The notes below the pieces were generated by a model that searched no databases, was not told the DNA's origin, and worked only from the letters and a program-made list of their open reading frames with translations. This document shows, piece by piece, positions 50,123 through 59,061 of a DNA stretch of 64,000 nucleotides; positions within the stretch are counted from its first letter, which is position 1; the number at the start of each line of letters is the position of its first letter. The stretch comes from Gammaproteobacteria bacterium (GTDB lineage: Bacteria; Pseudomonadota; Gammaproteobacteria; Steroidobacterales; GCA-2729495). The position numbers and the translations under genes were made by a program. The stretch is from assembly GCA_023383705.1 (NCBI GenBank), contig JAHDYM010000003.1, positions 1 through 64,000 of the forward strand, given 5' to 3'.

Positions 50123-51067
50123 ATGAGCATCAACAGGCCCGCTTTCAGTGGCGCCGGCATCGAGCGTTTCGCCGGCTTGCGCCAGTTGCCGGAGGCGCTG
50201 GCGGCTGCCTGGGCCGAAAGTGGGACGCGGTTCGTGCCGGTGTGGCAGTCGCGCTGCCTGGTGCGCGACGGATTCGTGGTCGACTGCCGGCGTGAGGAGC
50301 TGGAGGTGGTGAGCGCGGGCTACGAGACCATGGTCTTCCTCGGCCGGCGCGAAGGCCGTGCGCTGTTTGCCGTAGGGCTTCGGGGTGAGACACCGCCCGC
50401 CGGCCTGCCCCCGTCAGCATTTATCGGCCTGCGCGAGATCGCCAGCCAGGTCAGCGAGGCCGATGCGGCCTTGCTGGCCTATGCGCGGGCGATGATCCTC
50501 TGGCAGGAACGACACCGGCACTGCGGTGTCTGCGGCGCACCCAACCAGCCCGCCGAGGGTGGCTTCGTGATGGTGTGCAGCGATGCAGCCTGCGCCCAGC
50601 GTTGCTTCCCGCGCATAGATCCGGCGGTGATCGTGCTGGTCCATCGCGGTGAACACTGCCTGCTGGGCCGGCAGGCAAGCTGGCCGGAGGGGCGCTTTTC
50701 GACCATCGCCGGTTTCGTGGAGCCGGGCGAGAGCCTGGAGGAAGCGGTGGTCCGCGAAGTCCACGAGGAAACCAACATCGAGGTGGCGGATGCCAGCTAT
50801 ATCGCCTCACAGCCCTGGCCCTTTCCCGCCGCGCTGATGCTCGGCTTCCATGCGACGGCATGCAGCAGCGATATCCGTCTCAACGATGGCGAGCTGGTCG
50901 AGGCGCGCTGGCTGTCACGCGCCGACATCCTCAACCGCGAGGTCTTGCTGCCGCCGCCAATCTCGATTGCCTGGCGCTTGATCGAAAGCTGGTTTGACCA
51001 GGTGCCGGGACCGCGGCTTGCCAGCCTCGCAAGCGACTGGAGGAATGCCGGGTCGCCGCGCGGCTGA
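50123..51067 (+). CDS. nudC: NAD(H) pyrophosphatase / NAD-RNA decapping hydrolase
   Basis: A 314-residue NudC. It has the zinc ribbon HCGVCGAPNQP with the partner Cys pair in CSDAACAQRCFPR, the Nudix box GFVEPGESLEEAVVREVHEE and, after it, the SQPWPFPAALM motif that specifies NAD(H). NudC removes NAD caps from RNA and hydrolyses NADH. It starts 9 bases after the FlhC-like gene, possibly cotranscribed, and converges on hemY. Confidence 0.95.
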   Translation: MSINRPAFSGAGIERFAGLRQLPEALAAAWAESGTRFVPVWQSRCLVRDGFVVDCRREELEVVSAGYETMVFLGRREGRALFAVGLRGETPPAGLPPSAFIGLREIASQVSEADAALLAYARAMILWQERHRHCGVCGAPNQPAEGGFVMVCSDAACAQRCFPRIDPAVIVLVHRGEHCLLGRQASWPEGRFSTIAGFVEPGESLEEAVVREVHEETNIEVADASYIASQPWPFPAALMLGFHATACSSDIRLNDGELVEARWLSRADILNREVLLPPPISIAWRLIESWFDQVPGPRLASLASDWRNAGSPRG

Positions 51068-52297
51068 TCAGATCGCGATGCGGCCGGCAGGGGCCGGCAG
51101 CGAGCTGGTGCTCGTCACGGCCGTGGAGGGTGTGGTCGTGGTCGCCATCGACAGGCCGCGTTCGAAAGCCCGCGACGCCGACTGGGCCTCGCCAAGCTGT
51201 GCCATCAACTGGCCGAGCGCACGGTAGGTCTCGGGTGAGCCACGCAGTGCCAGGCTCGCTTCGAAATAGCTGCGCGCCTTGCCCCACAGCTGGTGGCGCA
51301 CGCAGGTACGCCCGGCAGCGAGCAGCAGCGCCGGGTCTTCCGGATGTTCCTTGAGCCAGGCCTCGATACGCTTCAGGTGTGTGGCTGGATCCGCCACCGC
51401 CAGCTGGCCATAGAGATTCACCAGCGCCTCGCTCCAGTCGTCGTTCAGTGTCCGCCGGATCTCGAGTTCGGCATCGTCGACGGCGCCGCAGGCGATCAGC
51501 GCCTTCGCGCGCGCCAGGCTCAGGCGCGGCTCGCGCCGCAAATGGCGTGGCACGGCTTCCCAGACGCGGTCGAGCGCGCTGCGGTCAGTCTGCGGCGCCG
51601 CCATGATGTTGCTCCACGCGGCCACGCTCCATTCATCGAGCATTTCCGTTGGCACGTTGCCGTGCCGGCGGATCAGCGGCAGCAACTCTGCCAGCGGCTG
51701 CCATTCGCCGCGCCGCTGATGGAGCTCGCCGAGCAGCTTCAGGGCCTGCGCGTGGTTGGGCTGCCGCTCACGGACGCGATTCAGGCTGGCCAGCGCTTCG
51801 GCGTGCTGGCCGTCCTCGAGTTGCAGTTCGGCCTGGGTCAGCAGCACGGCCTCGGTGGCCGCCGGCTCCTGCTCGCAGGCCATGCTGAGCCAGGCATCGC
51901 GCCGTTGCCGGTCACCCTGCATCTGGGCGGCGCGCGCGGCGGCGAGGTAATTGAGCAGCGGTGTCTCGGAATGACGGGCGCCGCTCGTAAGCAGCCGCTC
52001 GCCCTTGGACAGGCGGCCCTCGGCGAGGGCGATATAGCCTTGCGTGGCCTTCTTACCGGCATGCCTCCTCCGGCCGCGTGCCCAGGCTTCGCCGAGCCGT
52101 CGTGGCGCCTGCCAGATGTAGACCAGGGCACGCACCGCGAGGTAGGCGAGTATCAGCAGCAGCACCAGTATTGGTACCGAGGTCTCGATGATGTAGCCAC
52201 GGAAATTGATCAGCGCGTAGCCGTTGTCGGGCAGCGCCAGGTGCGCAGCGAGCGCCCCGATCACCAGCGCCACGACGATGGTGAAGCCGGTTTTCAT
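51068..52297 (-). CDS. hemY: HemY protein (membrane TPR protein of haem synthesis locus)
   Basis: A 409-residue protein with two N-terminal membrane helices (residues 1-25 and 40-62), the HemY signature LRALVYIWQAPRRLGEAW-like region and GYIALAEGRLSKGERLL, then a series of TPR-like helices (ALASLNRVRERQPNHAQALK). Its biochemical role is unsettled, but it accompanies hemX in gammaproteobacteria. It overlaps hemX by 4 bases (ATGA). Confidence 0.9.
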   Translation of the reverse strand: MKTGFTIVVALVIGALAAHLALPDNGYALINFRGYIIETSVPILVLLLILAYLAVRALVYIWQAPRRLGEAWARGRRRHAGKKATQGYIALAEGRLSKGERLLTSGARHSETPLLNYLAAARAAQMQGDRQRRDAWLSMACEQEPAATEAVLLTQAELQLEDGQHAEALASLNRVRERQPNHAQALKLLGELHQRRGEWQPLAELLPLIRRHGNVPTEMLDEWSVAAWSNIMAAPQTDRSALDRVWEAVPRHLRREPRLSLARAKALIACGAVDDAELEIRRTLNDDWSEALVNLYGQLAVADPATHLKRIEAWLKEHPEDPALLLAAGRTCVRHQLWGKARSYFEASLALRGSPETYRALGQLMAQLGEAQSASRAFERGLSMATTTTPSTAVTSTSSLPAPAGRIAI

Positions 52298-53391
52298 TCC
52301 TTGTTCCCGGCGTCCGTCAGGCTCAGGAGCAGGGTCAGCGAGCCCGAGATATCCGGCAGTTCTTCCGGCAGTTGGGTCGTCGACAGCTCCCGGAGAGAGT
52401 CCAGCGCCGACCGCACTTCGGTGGACATCGGATCGAACTGGTCGGCGACACGCTCGGTGGCGGCGCCGATGGAGCGGCGGAACATGCCCGCATCGCCGCG
52501 CATGATGGCGAGGCGCGCCAGCTGCAGCTCGAGATCCAGGCTGCGGATCAGCACCGTCTTCTGGGCTTCGGAGAGCAGCGGCGAGATCGGGTCATCGGCC
52601 CGGCGTACACTCACCAGGCTGGACAGCGCGGTGCGGACGGTGGCCGCTGCGCGCGCAAAGCCGGCGAGTTCCTCCGCCGGTTGCTCGGGAGTCTTGCGGA
52701 AAGTGTCCGGCATGGAGTTCTTGAGCGGCAGGTCCTCAAGGCTTTCCGCCAGGCTGCCGAGGGTCAGCACGATGCCCTCCGTGTCTGGCCGGGGCACCGC
52801 CTTCAGCTCGTTCAGTTCCTTCGCCAGCAGTTTGCGCACCGGGGTCAGGCGCGGATCGTTGAGCTCGCGCAGGGTGTCGTCGGCCAGGCCCAGCGAGGTC
52901 TGGGCGACATTGATCTCGCCGGCCAGCCCGAGCTGCGCGTTGGCGATGCGCATGTAGTGCTCGGCTTCGGCGAGCAGCCAGGCCGCCCGCACCTTGTCGC
53001 CGGCGCCCACGAAGCGCTCGACGGTGTCCTCGATGGTATCGATGCGGGTGGGGAGCGCGCCAAGTGCTTCCGAGTCCTGGTTGATCTGCTCGGTGAGCCG
53101 GTCCATGTCCTCATCCAGCCGGCGCCGCCCGGCGCCGAGTTCCTCGACGCGTGCGCGCAGCAAGGCAAGCTCGGAATTGCTGATCCTCGCCTGGTCGCGC
53201 AGTTCGGTGAGTTGTGCGCCGCTGCCCGAACGCTGGCCGACCCATACCCAGGCAAGGGTCGCGCCCGCGATGCACAGGGCGAGCAGGGCAATGCTGGTGG
53301 CCTTGAGGTTGCTGCCAGCCGGTGCCGCCGCGGCCTTTTCAGGCCGCAGTGCGACTTCAGTGGTATCGGTGGCCGGCGTATATTGGCTCAT
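52294..53391 (-). CDS. hemX: HemX-like membrane protein
   Basis: A 365-residue protein with a short cytoplasmic start, one membrane helix (SIALLALCIAGATLAWVWV), a coiled coil (about residues 60-130) and a C-terminal domain with ADDTLRELNDPRLTPVRKLL and LDLELQLARLAIMRGD, typical of HemX. Despite old annotations in this family, no methyltransferase domain is present. hemC and hemD, usually upstream, are absent here: a hemerythrin gene diverges instead. ATG 53391 trims a noncoding extension. Confidence 0.87.
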   Translation of the reverse strand: MSQYTPATDTTEVALRPEKAAAAPAGSNLKATSIALLALCIAGATLAWVWVGQRSGSGAQLTELRDQARISNSELALLRARVEELGAGRRRLDEDMDRLTEQINQDSEALGALPTRIDTIEDTVERFVGAGDKVRAAWLLAEAEHYMRIANAQLGLAGEINVAQTSLGLADDTLRELNDPRLTPVRKLLAKELNELKAVPRPDTEGIVLTLGSLAESLEDLPLKNSMPDTFRKTPEQPAEELAGFARAAATVRTALSSLVSVRRADDPISPLLSEAQKTVLIRSLDLELQLARLAIMRGDAGMFRRSIGAATERVADQFDPMSTEVRSALDSLRELSTTQLPEELPDISGSLTLLLSLTDAGNKE

Positions 53392-53456
53392 CTGCGGGAG
53401 TATCCGGTGGCAGGTCCAGCGGTGGCCCATTCTGCCAGTGATCGCCGGGTGCATCC

Positions 53457-54017
53457 ATGCCACACAAGGTTCCTGAACCCTCCCCGACCAGCCAGCCGCC
53501 AGGCGCGTTGCCGGTTCCGGCCCTGCTCGACCTGATCCTCGACTCGCACCACGTGTTTGCCCGCGACGTGCTGTCGCGCATGCAGGAGTGTGCGGCAGCG
53601 ATCCCCCCGGCGGACCTCGCGCGCGACGAGCGGCTGCCAAGGGTGCTGGAGGCCGTTGCGGCGGTGAGCGATGAAATGCTCACGCACATGCACCGCGAGG
53701 AGGCCATGCTGTTCCCGGTACTCCGGCAGATCGCCGCCTCGGGCGAGGCGGATGCGGCCGACATGGAGATCATCACGCCGCCCATCGAATGCATGCAGCG
53801 CGAGCATGGCCTCATCGACGAGTTGCTCGAATACCTCCGCCTGCTCACCGGTGACTTCCAGGCGCCGGAATGGGCGGCGCCGGAGCACCGTGAGCTGCTC
53901 GATGAGCTCGCGGCCTTTGCCGCAGACACCGCCGAGCATGTGCGCAAGGAGAACGAGATCCTGTTTCCCAAGGCGCTCGCTCTCGCCTGGCCGGCCGGGC
54001 GGGACCCGGCCGGCTAG
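53457..54017 (+). CDS. Hemerythrin-domain protein, YtfE/RIC-like
   Basis: A 186-residue four-helix di-iron protein. Metal-binding His/Glu residues appear in LDSHHVFARD, HMHREEAMLFPV, MQREHGLIDELL and HVRKENEILFPK, spaced as in the C-terminal domain of YtfE/RIC/ScdA, which repairs iron-sulfur clusters after nitrosative or oxidative damage. The N-terminal ScdA domain is missing; residues 1-20 are Pro-rich. It stands near a truncated haemoglobin gene, so a nitric-oxide or oxygen stress role is plausible. Confidence 0.83.
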   Translation: MPHKVPEPSPTSQPPGALPVPALLDLILDSHHVFARDVLSRMQECAAAIPPADLARDERLPRVLEAVAAVSDEMLTHMHREEAMLFPVLRQIAASGEADAADMEIITPPIECMQREHGLIDELLEYLRLLTGDFQAPEWAAPEHRELLDELAAFAADTAEHVRKENEILFPKALALAWPAGRDPAG

Positions 54018-54032
54018 GCTCGGGGTCCAGGT

Positions 54033-55073
54033 TCAGGCGCGTTCGAATGCCGGGACGACGTGCTCGGCGATCAGCTTCAGGCCATCCATGGGGTCATCGA
54101 ACAGCCGCAGTGCCAGGTCGCTGAGGCCGGCCGCCGCGAATTTCCGGTAGCGCTCCAGTTCCCGCTCGATGTTGCCGAGGTCGCCGGCCGAGGACAGTTC
54201 GGCGATCAGGTGGTCGACCATCGCTGCGGGCGCGCCCTCGATGACGCCGGAGCGCGTCCAGTAGGCCTTGGCGAAGCTGGCCCAGTTGTCCTTTACGTAC
54301 TGCGCGTCCTTTTCATCGAGGAAGTGATGCAGGCCGGTGAAGGGCGGCACCATCTCGCCGCGGAACACCAGTTCCCGCCGTGCCTCGTACATCGACTTCT
54401 CGCGATCCTTCTTGATGTGCCAGGCCCAGAAGTTGCCGGTACGAAAATCCTCCGCCGGCACCTTGCGCCGGGCGAGTCCCGCGCGCACGTTCTGCATGGC
54501 GTCGTCGATCATCGGCAGCGCCACGTCGCTCATCTGCAGGCCATCGGCCACTTCCGCGCCCATGCGCAGCATCTGCGGTGCCGTCGAGCAGGTGTAGATG
54601 CGCGGTGGACGGGCCTTCGCCCAGCCCATCTTGTGCGGCCGGGTCACCTGGAAGATCTCGCCCTTGTAGCCCATGCTGAACTTGCCGGTGGTGGCGGACT
54701 TGAGAATGTCCACCGCCTCGCGGACGCCACGCACGATGCGCAGCTTCTTGAAATCGATGGTCGTGCCGATGGAGCTGAGCACCGCGCCGCCGCCGCCGAC
54801 CGCCAGCATCGCCCGGCCCTTGCTGATCTCGTTGAGGCTGAGAATCGAGTTGGCCATCTTCAGCGGGTGGAATTCGTACGGGCTGACAGCCAGTACGCCG
54901 AGGAGTATCTTCTTCGTCGCCATGGCCGCTGGCACCAGCGTGACGAACGGGTCCCAGTGGGCGTGATAATTCGAATGCCACAGCGCCCGGATACCGTAAC
55001 CTTCGGCAGCAACCGCGAGTTCGGCAACCTGGTCTGGTGTGAGATCGGGTTCGAGAATGACTTCGATTTGCAT
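54033..55073 (-). CDS. LLM-class flavin-dependent oxidoreductase (paralogue 2)
   Basis: A 346-residue relative of the gene at 5511-6536. It begins QIEVILEPDLTPDQVAELA, with SNYHAHWDPFVTLVP, VLAVSPYEFHPLKMANSI, GYKGEIFQVT, FWAWHIKKDR and the C-terminal DDPMDGLKLIAEHVVPAF. The barrel fold and FMN/F420 use are inferred from the family; the substrate is unknown. It converges on the hemerythrin gene and diverges from the truncated haemoglobin gene. Confidence 0.85.
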   Translation of the reverse strand: MQIEVILEPDLTPDQVAELAVAAEGYGIRALWHSNYHAHWDPFVTLVPAAMATKKILLGVLAVSPYEFHPLKMANSILSLNEISKGRAMLAVGGGGAVLSSIGTTIDFKKLRIVRGVREAVDILKSATTGKFSMGYKGEIFQVTRPHKMGWAKARPPRIYTCSTAPQMLRMGAEVADGLQMSDVALPMIDDAMQNVRAGLARRKVPAEDFRTGNFWAWHIKKDREKSMYEARRELVFRGEMVPPFTGLHHFLDEKDAQYVKDNWASFAKAYWTRSGVIEGAPAAMVDHLIAELSSAGDLGNIERELERYRKFAAAGLSDLALRLFDDPMDGLKLIAEHVVPAFERA

Positions 55074-55113
55074 CTGCTGTGTCCTGATGATGTGAAAGCC
55101 AGCGCTCGATGTT

Positions 55114-55133
55114 AACCGGATGAGTTACCGGTT
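55114..55133. promoter_or_regulatory. Inverted repeat between divergent LLM and haemoglobin genes
   Basis: AACCGG-ATGAGTTA-CCGGTT, 29 bases before the haemoglobin ATG and 40 bases before the LLM start. It is a possible operator; no known consensus is matched. Confidence 0.35.
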
Positions 55134-55162
55134 GCGGCGCCTTCAACCGATGGAAAACTGAA

Positions 55163-55528
55163 ATGAGCAAATCCCTTTACGAACGACTCGGTGGCTACGA
55201 TGCGATTCGTGCCGTGGTCAACAACCTCCTCCCGCGCCTGCAGGCTGACGCCGTGCTCGGGCGTTTCTGGCAGAACCGTGGTGTCGACGGCATCGAGCGC
55301 GAGAAGCAGCTGCTGGTCGATTTCCTTTGCGCGCAGGCCGGCGGCCCGATGTACTACACCGGGCGCGACATGGTGCTTTCCCATCGCGGCATGAAGATCA
55401 GCGAACGCGACTGGACGGCATTCATCAGCCATCTCAATGCGACACTCGATGCCTTCAATCTGCCGCAGGCCGAGCGCGCCGATGTGCTGGCGTTCATCGA
55501 GAGCACGCGCGCGGAAATCGTCGAATAG
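55163..55528 (+). CDS. Group I truncated haemoglobin
   Basis: A 121-residue truncated globin: SLYERLGGYDAIRAVVNNLL at the N-terminus, GGPMYYTGRDMVLSHRGMKI with the proximal haem His in SHRGM, and ERDWTAFISHLNATLD. Group I members bind oxygen or nitric oxide and protect against nitrosative stress. It has its own start region, facing away from the LLM gene, and precedes the TonB receptor by 161 bases. Confidence 0.92.
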   Translation: MSKSLYERLGGYDAIRAVVNNLLPRLQADAVLGRFWQNRGVDGIEREKQLLVDFLCAQAGGPMYYTGRDMVLSHRGMKISERDWTAFISHLNATLDAFNLPQAERADVLAFIESTRAEIVE

Positions 55529-55552
55529 GCTGGTGTACGGCGGTGCCGCACC

Positions 55553-55682
55553 GGGGGGGGTACCAGCAATATCCAGTTGTCATTCAAGAAATTTTGTTGA
55601 TGGTGTCCGGCGGGCGCCACTCATTAGGCTTGCCCGTGGGCGCATGGTGAAAACGCGCTGGTCTGCAGGTTTTTTTTGGGGG
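55553..55682 (+). other. Homopolymer-rich leader of the TonB receptor gene
   Basis: The 161-base gap before the receptor gene contains a run of 8 G (55553-55560) and, directly at the ribosome site, a run of 8 T followed by 5 G (55670-55682). The G5 run with the following A serves as Shine-Dalgarno for ATG 55690. Such tracts are slippage-prone. Confidence 0.5.
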
Positions 55683-55689
55683 ATTCAAT

Positions 55690-58224
55690 ATGAATTTGAA
55701 AAGTAGCATGGCGCTGGCGGCCGCCCTGGCAGCGGCACTGACGTCCACGCCCAGCATGGGCGACCCTACCGAAATCATCGTCACTACGCGCAAGCGGGAA
55801 GAAAACCTGCAGCAGGTTCCGATTTCCGTCTCGGCATTTTCCGAAGAACTGATCGAAAAGCGCGGTGTCCAGGACATTGGCGACGTGGCCAAGCTCGATT
55901 CCAGCGTGATGTTCGACCAGGGCTTTTCCGCGCAGGACACGCGCATCACGATCCGGGGACTCGCTCCCACCCAGGGTCGCCAGAACGTGGCCATACTCGA
56001 GGACAGCATCGATGTATCGAGCCAGGCCATGCAGACCAACGGCGGCTCGCTGCTGATCAACCCGCGGCTGTTTGACCTGGAACGCATCGAGGTCGTGAAG
56101 GGCCCGCAGAACGCGCTCTACGGCCGGACCGCCTTCGCCGGCGCCATCAACTACATCAGTCGCAAGCCGACCGAAGAGCTGGAAACGCGTGTGAGCACCG
56201 AGATTGGCAGCAATGGCGAGCTGCAGTTCAAGGGTGGCATCAGCGGACCGATCATGGGGGACACCCTGCTCGGCGCCTTTACGGCCGCCAGCTGGGAGAA
56301 CGACGGTTTTTACAGCAACAGTGTCACCGGCAACGATGTGGGCGGTGAGGACGGCTATGGTTTTACCGGCACGCTGCTGTGGAAACCCACCGATCGGCTG
56401 TCGGTGACCGGCCGGGTGACCTACAGCGACGACGAGTATGAAGTCGATCCCTACGTCACAATCGTTCCGACGACCCTCCAGACCATACCCGCCTCGGCAA
56501 TTGCCGGCGATGTCATCTCCGAAAGCCTGACCTCCATCCTTGCGGTGGCCGGCACCCTGCCTGACGGCGACGAATTGCGTGCCGCCACCATGTCGTCCGA
56601 TCCGCGTACCGGCGGGGAATACGAAGGCACCAAACGGGATGTGCTGCGCTCGACGCTTACCATTGCCTACGACTTCGGCTCGATGACCCTGACCTCACTC
56701 ACCCACTTCGCCGATGCCGATAGCAGCCAGTTCCTCGAGAACTCCCGTGAAGGTGATTTCAGCACGCAGATCTACGCTTCCGAAACGAAGTTCCATGACG
56801 AGACGCAACTCTTCAGTCAGGAGCTGCGGCTGCAGTCCAACGACAATGAACGGGTGAACTGGGTGGTCGGTGGCCTGTACTGGGACGAGGATACGGATTT
56901 CACCGATAGCTCGCTCAACTGCCTGCAGCTCGCTGCCGGACCGGCCGCACCCGGACTGGCTTGCGGACCGGCGCTCGCAGCCTACCCCGGTACCTACAGC
57001 CGCTATCCGGATCTCTGGGAACGCGATACCAAGCACTGGTCGGTTTATGCCCTGGTCGACTGGGCCATCCTCGATAACCTCAAGCTGGTGACCGAAGCCC
57101 GCTATTCCTCCGAGGATGTCGACGTCGTGGGTCCCGATCGCGTGACTGCACCGCGAGCGATCGACACCCGCCCCGGTCTGACTCCCGGCCAGATTCTGGC
57201 TGGCCTCGGGCCGACCAACTTTCCGAATGTCCTCGGACCGTCAGCGGGCCGGATAGCCGACGATCAGGATGACGATTTCATTTCGCCGAAAGTCACCCTG
57301 CAGTGGTCGCCTGCCGATGATCTCATGACCTACTTTTCCTGGGCGGAGGCGACCAAGCCCAAGGGTATCGCCGTGGTGGCCAACCTGTCGGGCTTCATCC
57401 CCGCCAACAGCCATTTCGAAGACGAGAAAATGCAGGTCTGGGAGCTCGGTGCCAAGAGCACCTGGCTGGACGGGCGGCTGATCCTCAACGGCGCCCTGTT
57501 TTTCCAGGACTACACCGACAAACAGCTCAGCTCGCAGGTGCCGGTTGGCAACACACTTGCCACGCGCGCGATCAACGCCGGTGAAGCCGAGGTCAAGGGC
57601 CTGGAGCTGGAGGCCTCATTCCGGGCGACGGATTACCTGAGCCTCAGCGGTGCCTACACCTACCTCGACACCGAGTACACGAAGTTCCAGAGCCTCGATT
57701 CCGGCGCGGGCAACATTGCTGCGGCAGGCAACTGCACGGTAGTGGCGCCGACCGGAACACCGACCTGTCAGCTTGACCTGTCCGGCAATGAACTCGAGTA
57801 CGCACCGAAGAACGCCTTTGTCGGCAATGTCGCCTATCGGCGTCCCTTGCGCGGCGACACCGACTGGTTCGTGGAAGGCGACGTGAACTACCAGGATGAG
57901 CGCTACCAGCGATTCCTCAATACGGTCAAGTTCGACGACTACACCACGGTCGATTTCCGCGCCGGCATCGCCAACGACCAGTGGGAGATCGTTGCTTACG
58001 TCGAGAACGCCTTCGACGACGATACGGTCAAGACCGGTGTGAACAGCACCTGGAACGCCGGTTTCGCTGCGTTGCCCAATTACGTGGGAGGCGTTGTGAA
58101 TACCCCGCCGACGACGCCGTTACTGGGGTTCACCACGATCCTGCCGGCTGACATACAGGTCATCCTGCCTGACGAACGCCAGTTCGGCCTGCGTGTGGCC
58201 TACAGCTTCGGCGGAGCGAACTGA
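55690..58224 (+). CDS. TonB-dependent outer-membrane receptor
   Basis: An 844-residue receptor: signal peptide (residues 1-24), TonB box-like segment EIIVTTRKREENLQQVP, plug domain (ITIRGLAPTQGRQNVAILED, FDLERIEVVKGPQNALYGR, GAINYISRKP) and a 22-strand barrel ending with LRVAYSFGG, an aromatic-terminated last strand. Receptors of this style in environmental proteobacteria import siderophores, vitamins or plant and steroid-like compounds; the ligand is unknown. It is followed by a terminator hairpin and then by a membrane protein and an exported flavin oxidase. Confidence 0.93.
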   Translation: MNLKSSMALAAALAAALTSTPSMGDPTEIIVTTRKREENLQQVPISVSAFSEELIEKRGVQDIGDVAKLDSSVMFDQGFSAQDTRITIRGLAPTQGRQNVAILEDSIDVSSQAMQTNGGSLLINPRLFDLERIEVVKGPQNALYGRTAFAGAINYISRKPTEELETRVSTEIGSNGELQFKGGISGPIMGDTLLGAFTAASWENDGFYSNSVTGNDVGGEDGYGFTGTLLWKPTDRLSVTGRVTYSDDEYEVDPYVTIVPTTLQTIPASAIAGDVISESLTSILAVAGTLPDGDELRAATMSSDPRTGGEYEGTKRDVLRSTLTIAYDFGSMTLTSLTHFADADSSQFLENSREGDFSTQIYASETKFHDETQLFSQELRLQSNDNERVNWVVGGLYWDEDTDFTDSSLNCLQLAAGPAAPGLACGPALAAYPGTYSRYPDLWERDTKHWSVYALVDWAILDNLKLVTEARYSSEDVDVVGPDRVTAPRAIDTRPGLTPGQILAGLGPTNFPNVLGPSAGRIADDQDDDFISPKVTLQWSPADDLMTYFSWAEATKPKGIAVVANLSGFIPANSHFEDEKMQVWELGAKSTWLDGRLILNGALFFQDYTDKQLSSQVPVGNTLATRAINAGEAEVKGLELEASFRATDYLSLSGAYTYLDTEYTKFQSLDSGAGNIAAAGNCTVVAPTGTPTCQLDLSGNELEYAPKNAFVGNVAYRRPLRGDTDWFVEGDVNYQDERYQRFLNTVKFDDYTTVDFRAGIANDQWEIVAYVENAFDDDTVKTGVNSTWNAGFAALPNYVGGVVNTPPTTPLLGFTTILPADIQVILPDERQFGLRVAYSFGGAN

Positions 58225-58236
58225 CGCCAACCACCG

Positions 58237-58300
58237 GCTGGACCGTCCCGGAATCGTGTATCCCCGCACGATTGCTCCGGGGCGGTCCAGCGCTGATTTT
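58237..58300 (+). terminator. Rho-independent terminator after the TonB receptor gene
   Basis: A long hairpin starts 13 bases after the stop: outer arms GCTGGACCG/CGGTCCAGC, middle CCCGG/CCGGG, inner ATCGTG/CACGAT around the loop TATCCCCG, followed by GCTGATTTT. The T-run is short but the stem is very stable. Confidence 0.8.
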
Positions 58301-58326
58301 GAGCAGGGGAGTCGTCCGGGCCACCC

Positions 58327-59001
58327 ATGCACAGCTACCCACTTGCCCTGTTTTGTCATCTGCTGCTGGTCGTCTACCTGTTGGGCGCCGACCCGGGCCG
58401 CCTGTATCTTGTCCGTGCCGGCGCAACGCCGGAAACCTCCGCCAGCGCACGACGGCTTGCCGTACGCGGCGTACTCTGGCTCAGCGTCATCACCGACCTT
58501 GCCCTGGTCCTGATCTTTCCCGCCGGCTTCGAGCTTGGCAGCATCCTCGATGCCTATCGTCTCCCGCCTGAAGGCTGGTGGCGGCTCGCCCCATGGATAC
58601 TGCCGGCCTTGCTGCTGGTAACCACGCTGGCTGCGGACATTACGGCAGCTCGCGGCGGTGGGCGGCGCGCCATGCTCGTCGATCTCACCGCGCGAGGCAT
58701 CATCGGCGCAGGCCAGATCTGGGACGGTGCCAGCGCGATCTTCCTGGGCATGACCCACATGGTCGAGGCCGACTGGCTCGCGGCGAAGCTGGCGGTGTAT
58801 GGCCTGCTGCTCCTTGTCAGCATTCCGCTGCGCAGGGCCTTGTTGCAGCTGCGCAGGGAACTGGCGGCGGCCGGCCAGGACGCGCCGGAGTCTGCACAAA
58901 CTGCATTCATGGCCACACTGCGACGCCTGCAGCTGCCCATCGTCACCGGTTGGCTGCTGATCCTGGTCATCGCCTGGCTCGGCACTGCCAAGCCCGGCTG
59001 A
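58327..59001 (+). CDS. Polytopic inner-membrane protein (paralogue of 11988-12734)
   Basis: A 224-residue protein with about six membrane helices. Shared marks with the 11988 gene are H-x4-VYLLGAD in helix 1, DWLAAKLAVYGL in the middle and VIAWLGTAKP at the end. Function unknown; loosely CopD-like in the first helix. It lies 60 bases before the Tat-type amine oxidase gene and is probably in one transcript with it, which suggests a membrane partner (for example electron transfer or quinone contact) for the exported oxidase. Confidence 0.72.
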   Translation: MHSYPLALFCHLLLVVYLLGADPGRLYLVRAGATPETSASARRLAVRGVLWLSVITDLALVLIFPAGFELGSILDAYRLPPEGWWRLAPWILPALLLVTTLAADITAARGGGRRAMLVDLTARGIIGAGQIWDGASAIFLGMTHMVEADWLAAKLAVYGLLLLVSIPLRRALLQLRRELAAAGQDAPESAQTAFMATLRRLQLPIVTGWLLILVIAWLGTAKPG

Positions 59002-59061
59002 GCCGCGAGGGCCAGGCGCGGACCGCGCGGCTGCCCAACAGGGACCCACGGAGGCACTCCA

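Noticed and set aside
52294-53391. Uroporphyrinogen-III methyltransferase annotation for HemX
   Set aside because: There is no SAM-binding methyltransferase motif; the protein is a membrane-anchored coiled-coil HemX.
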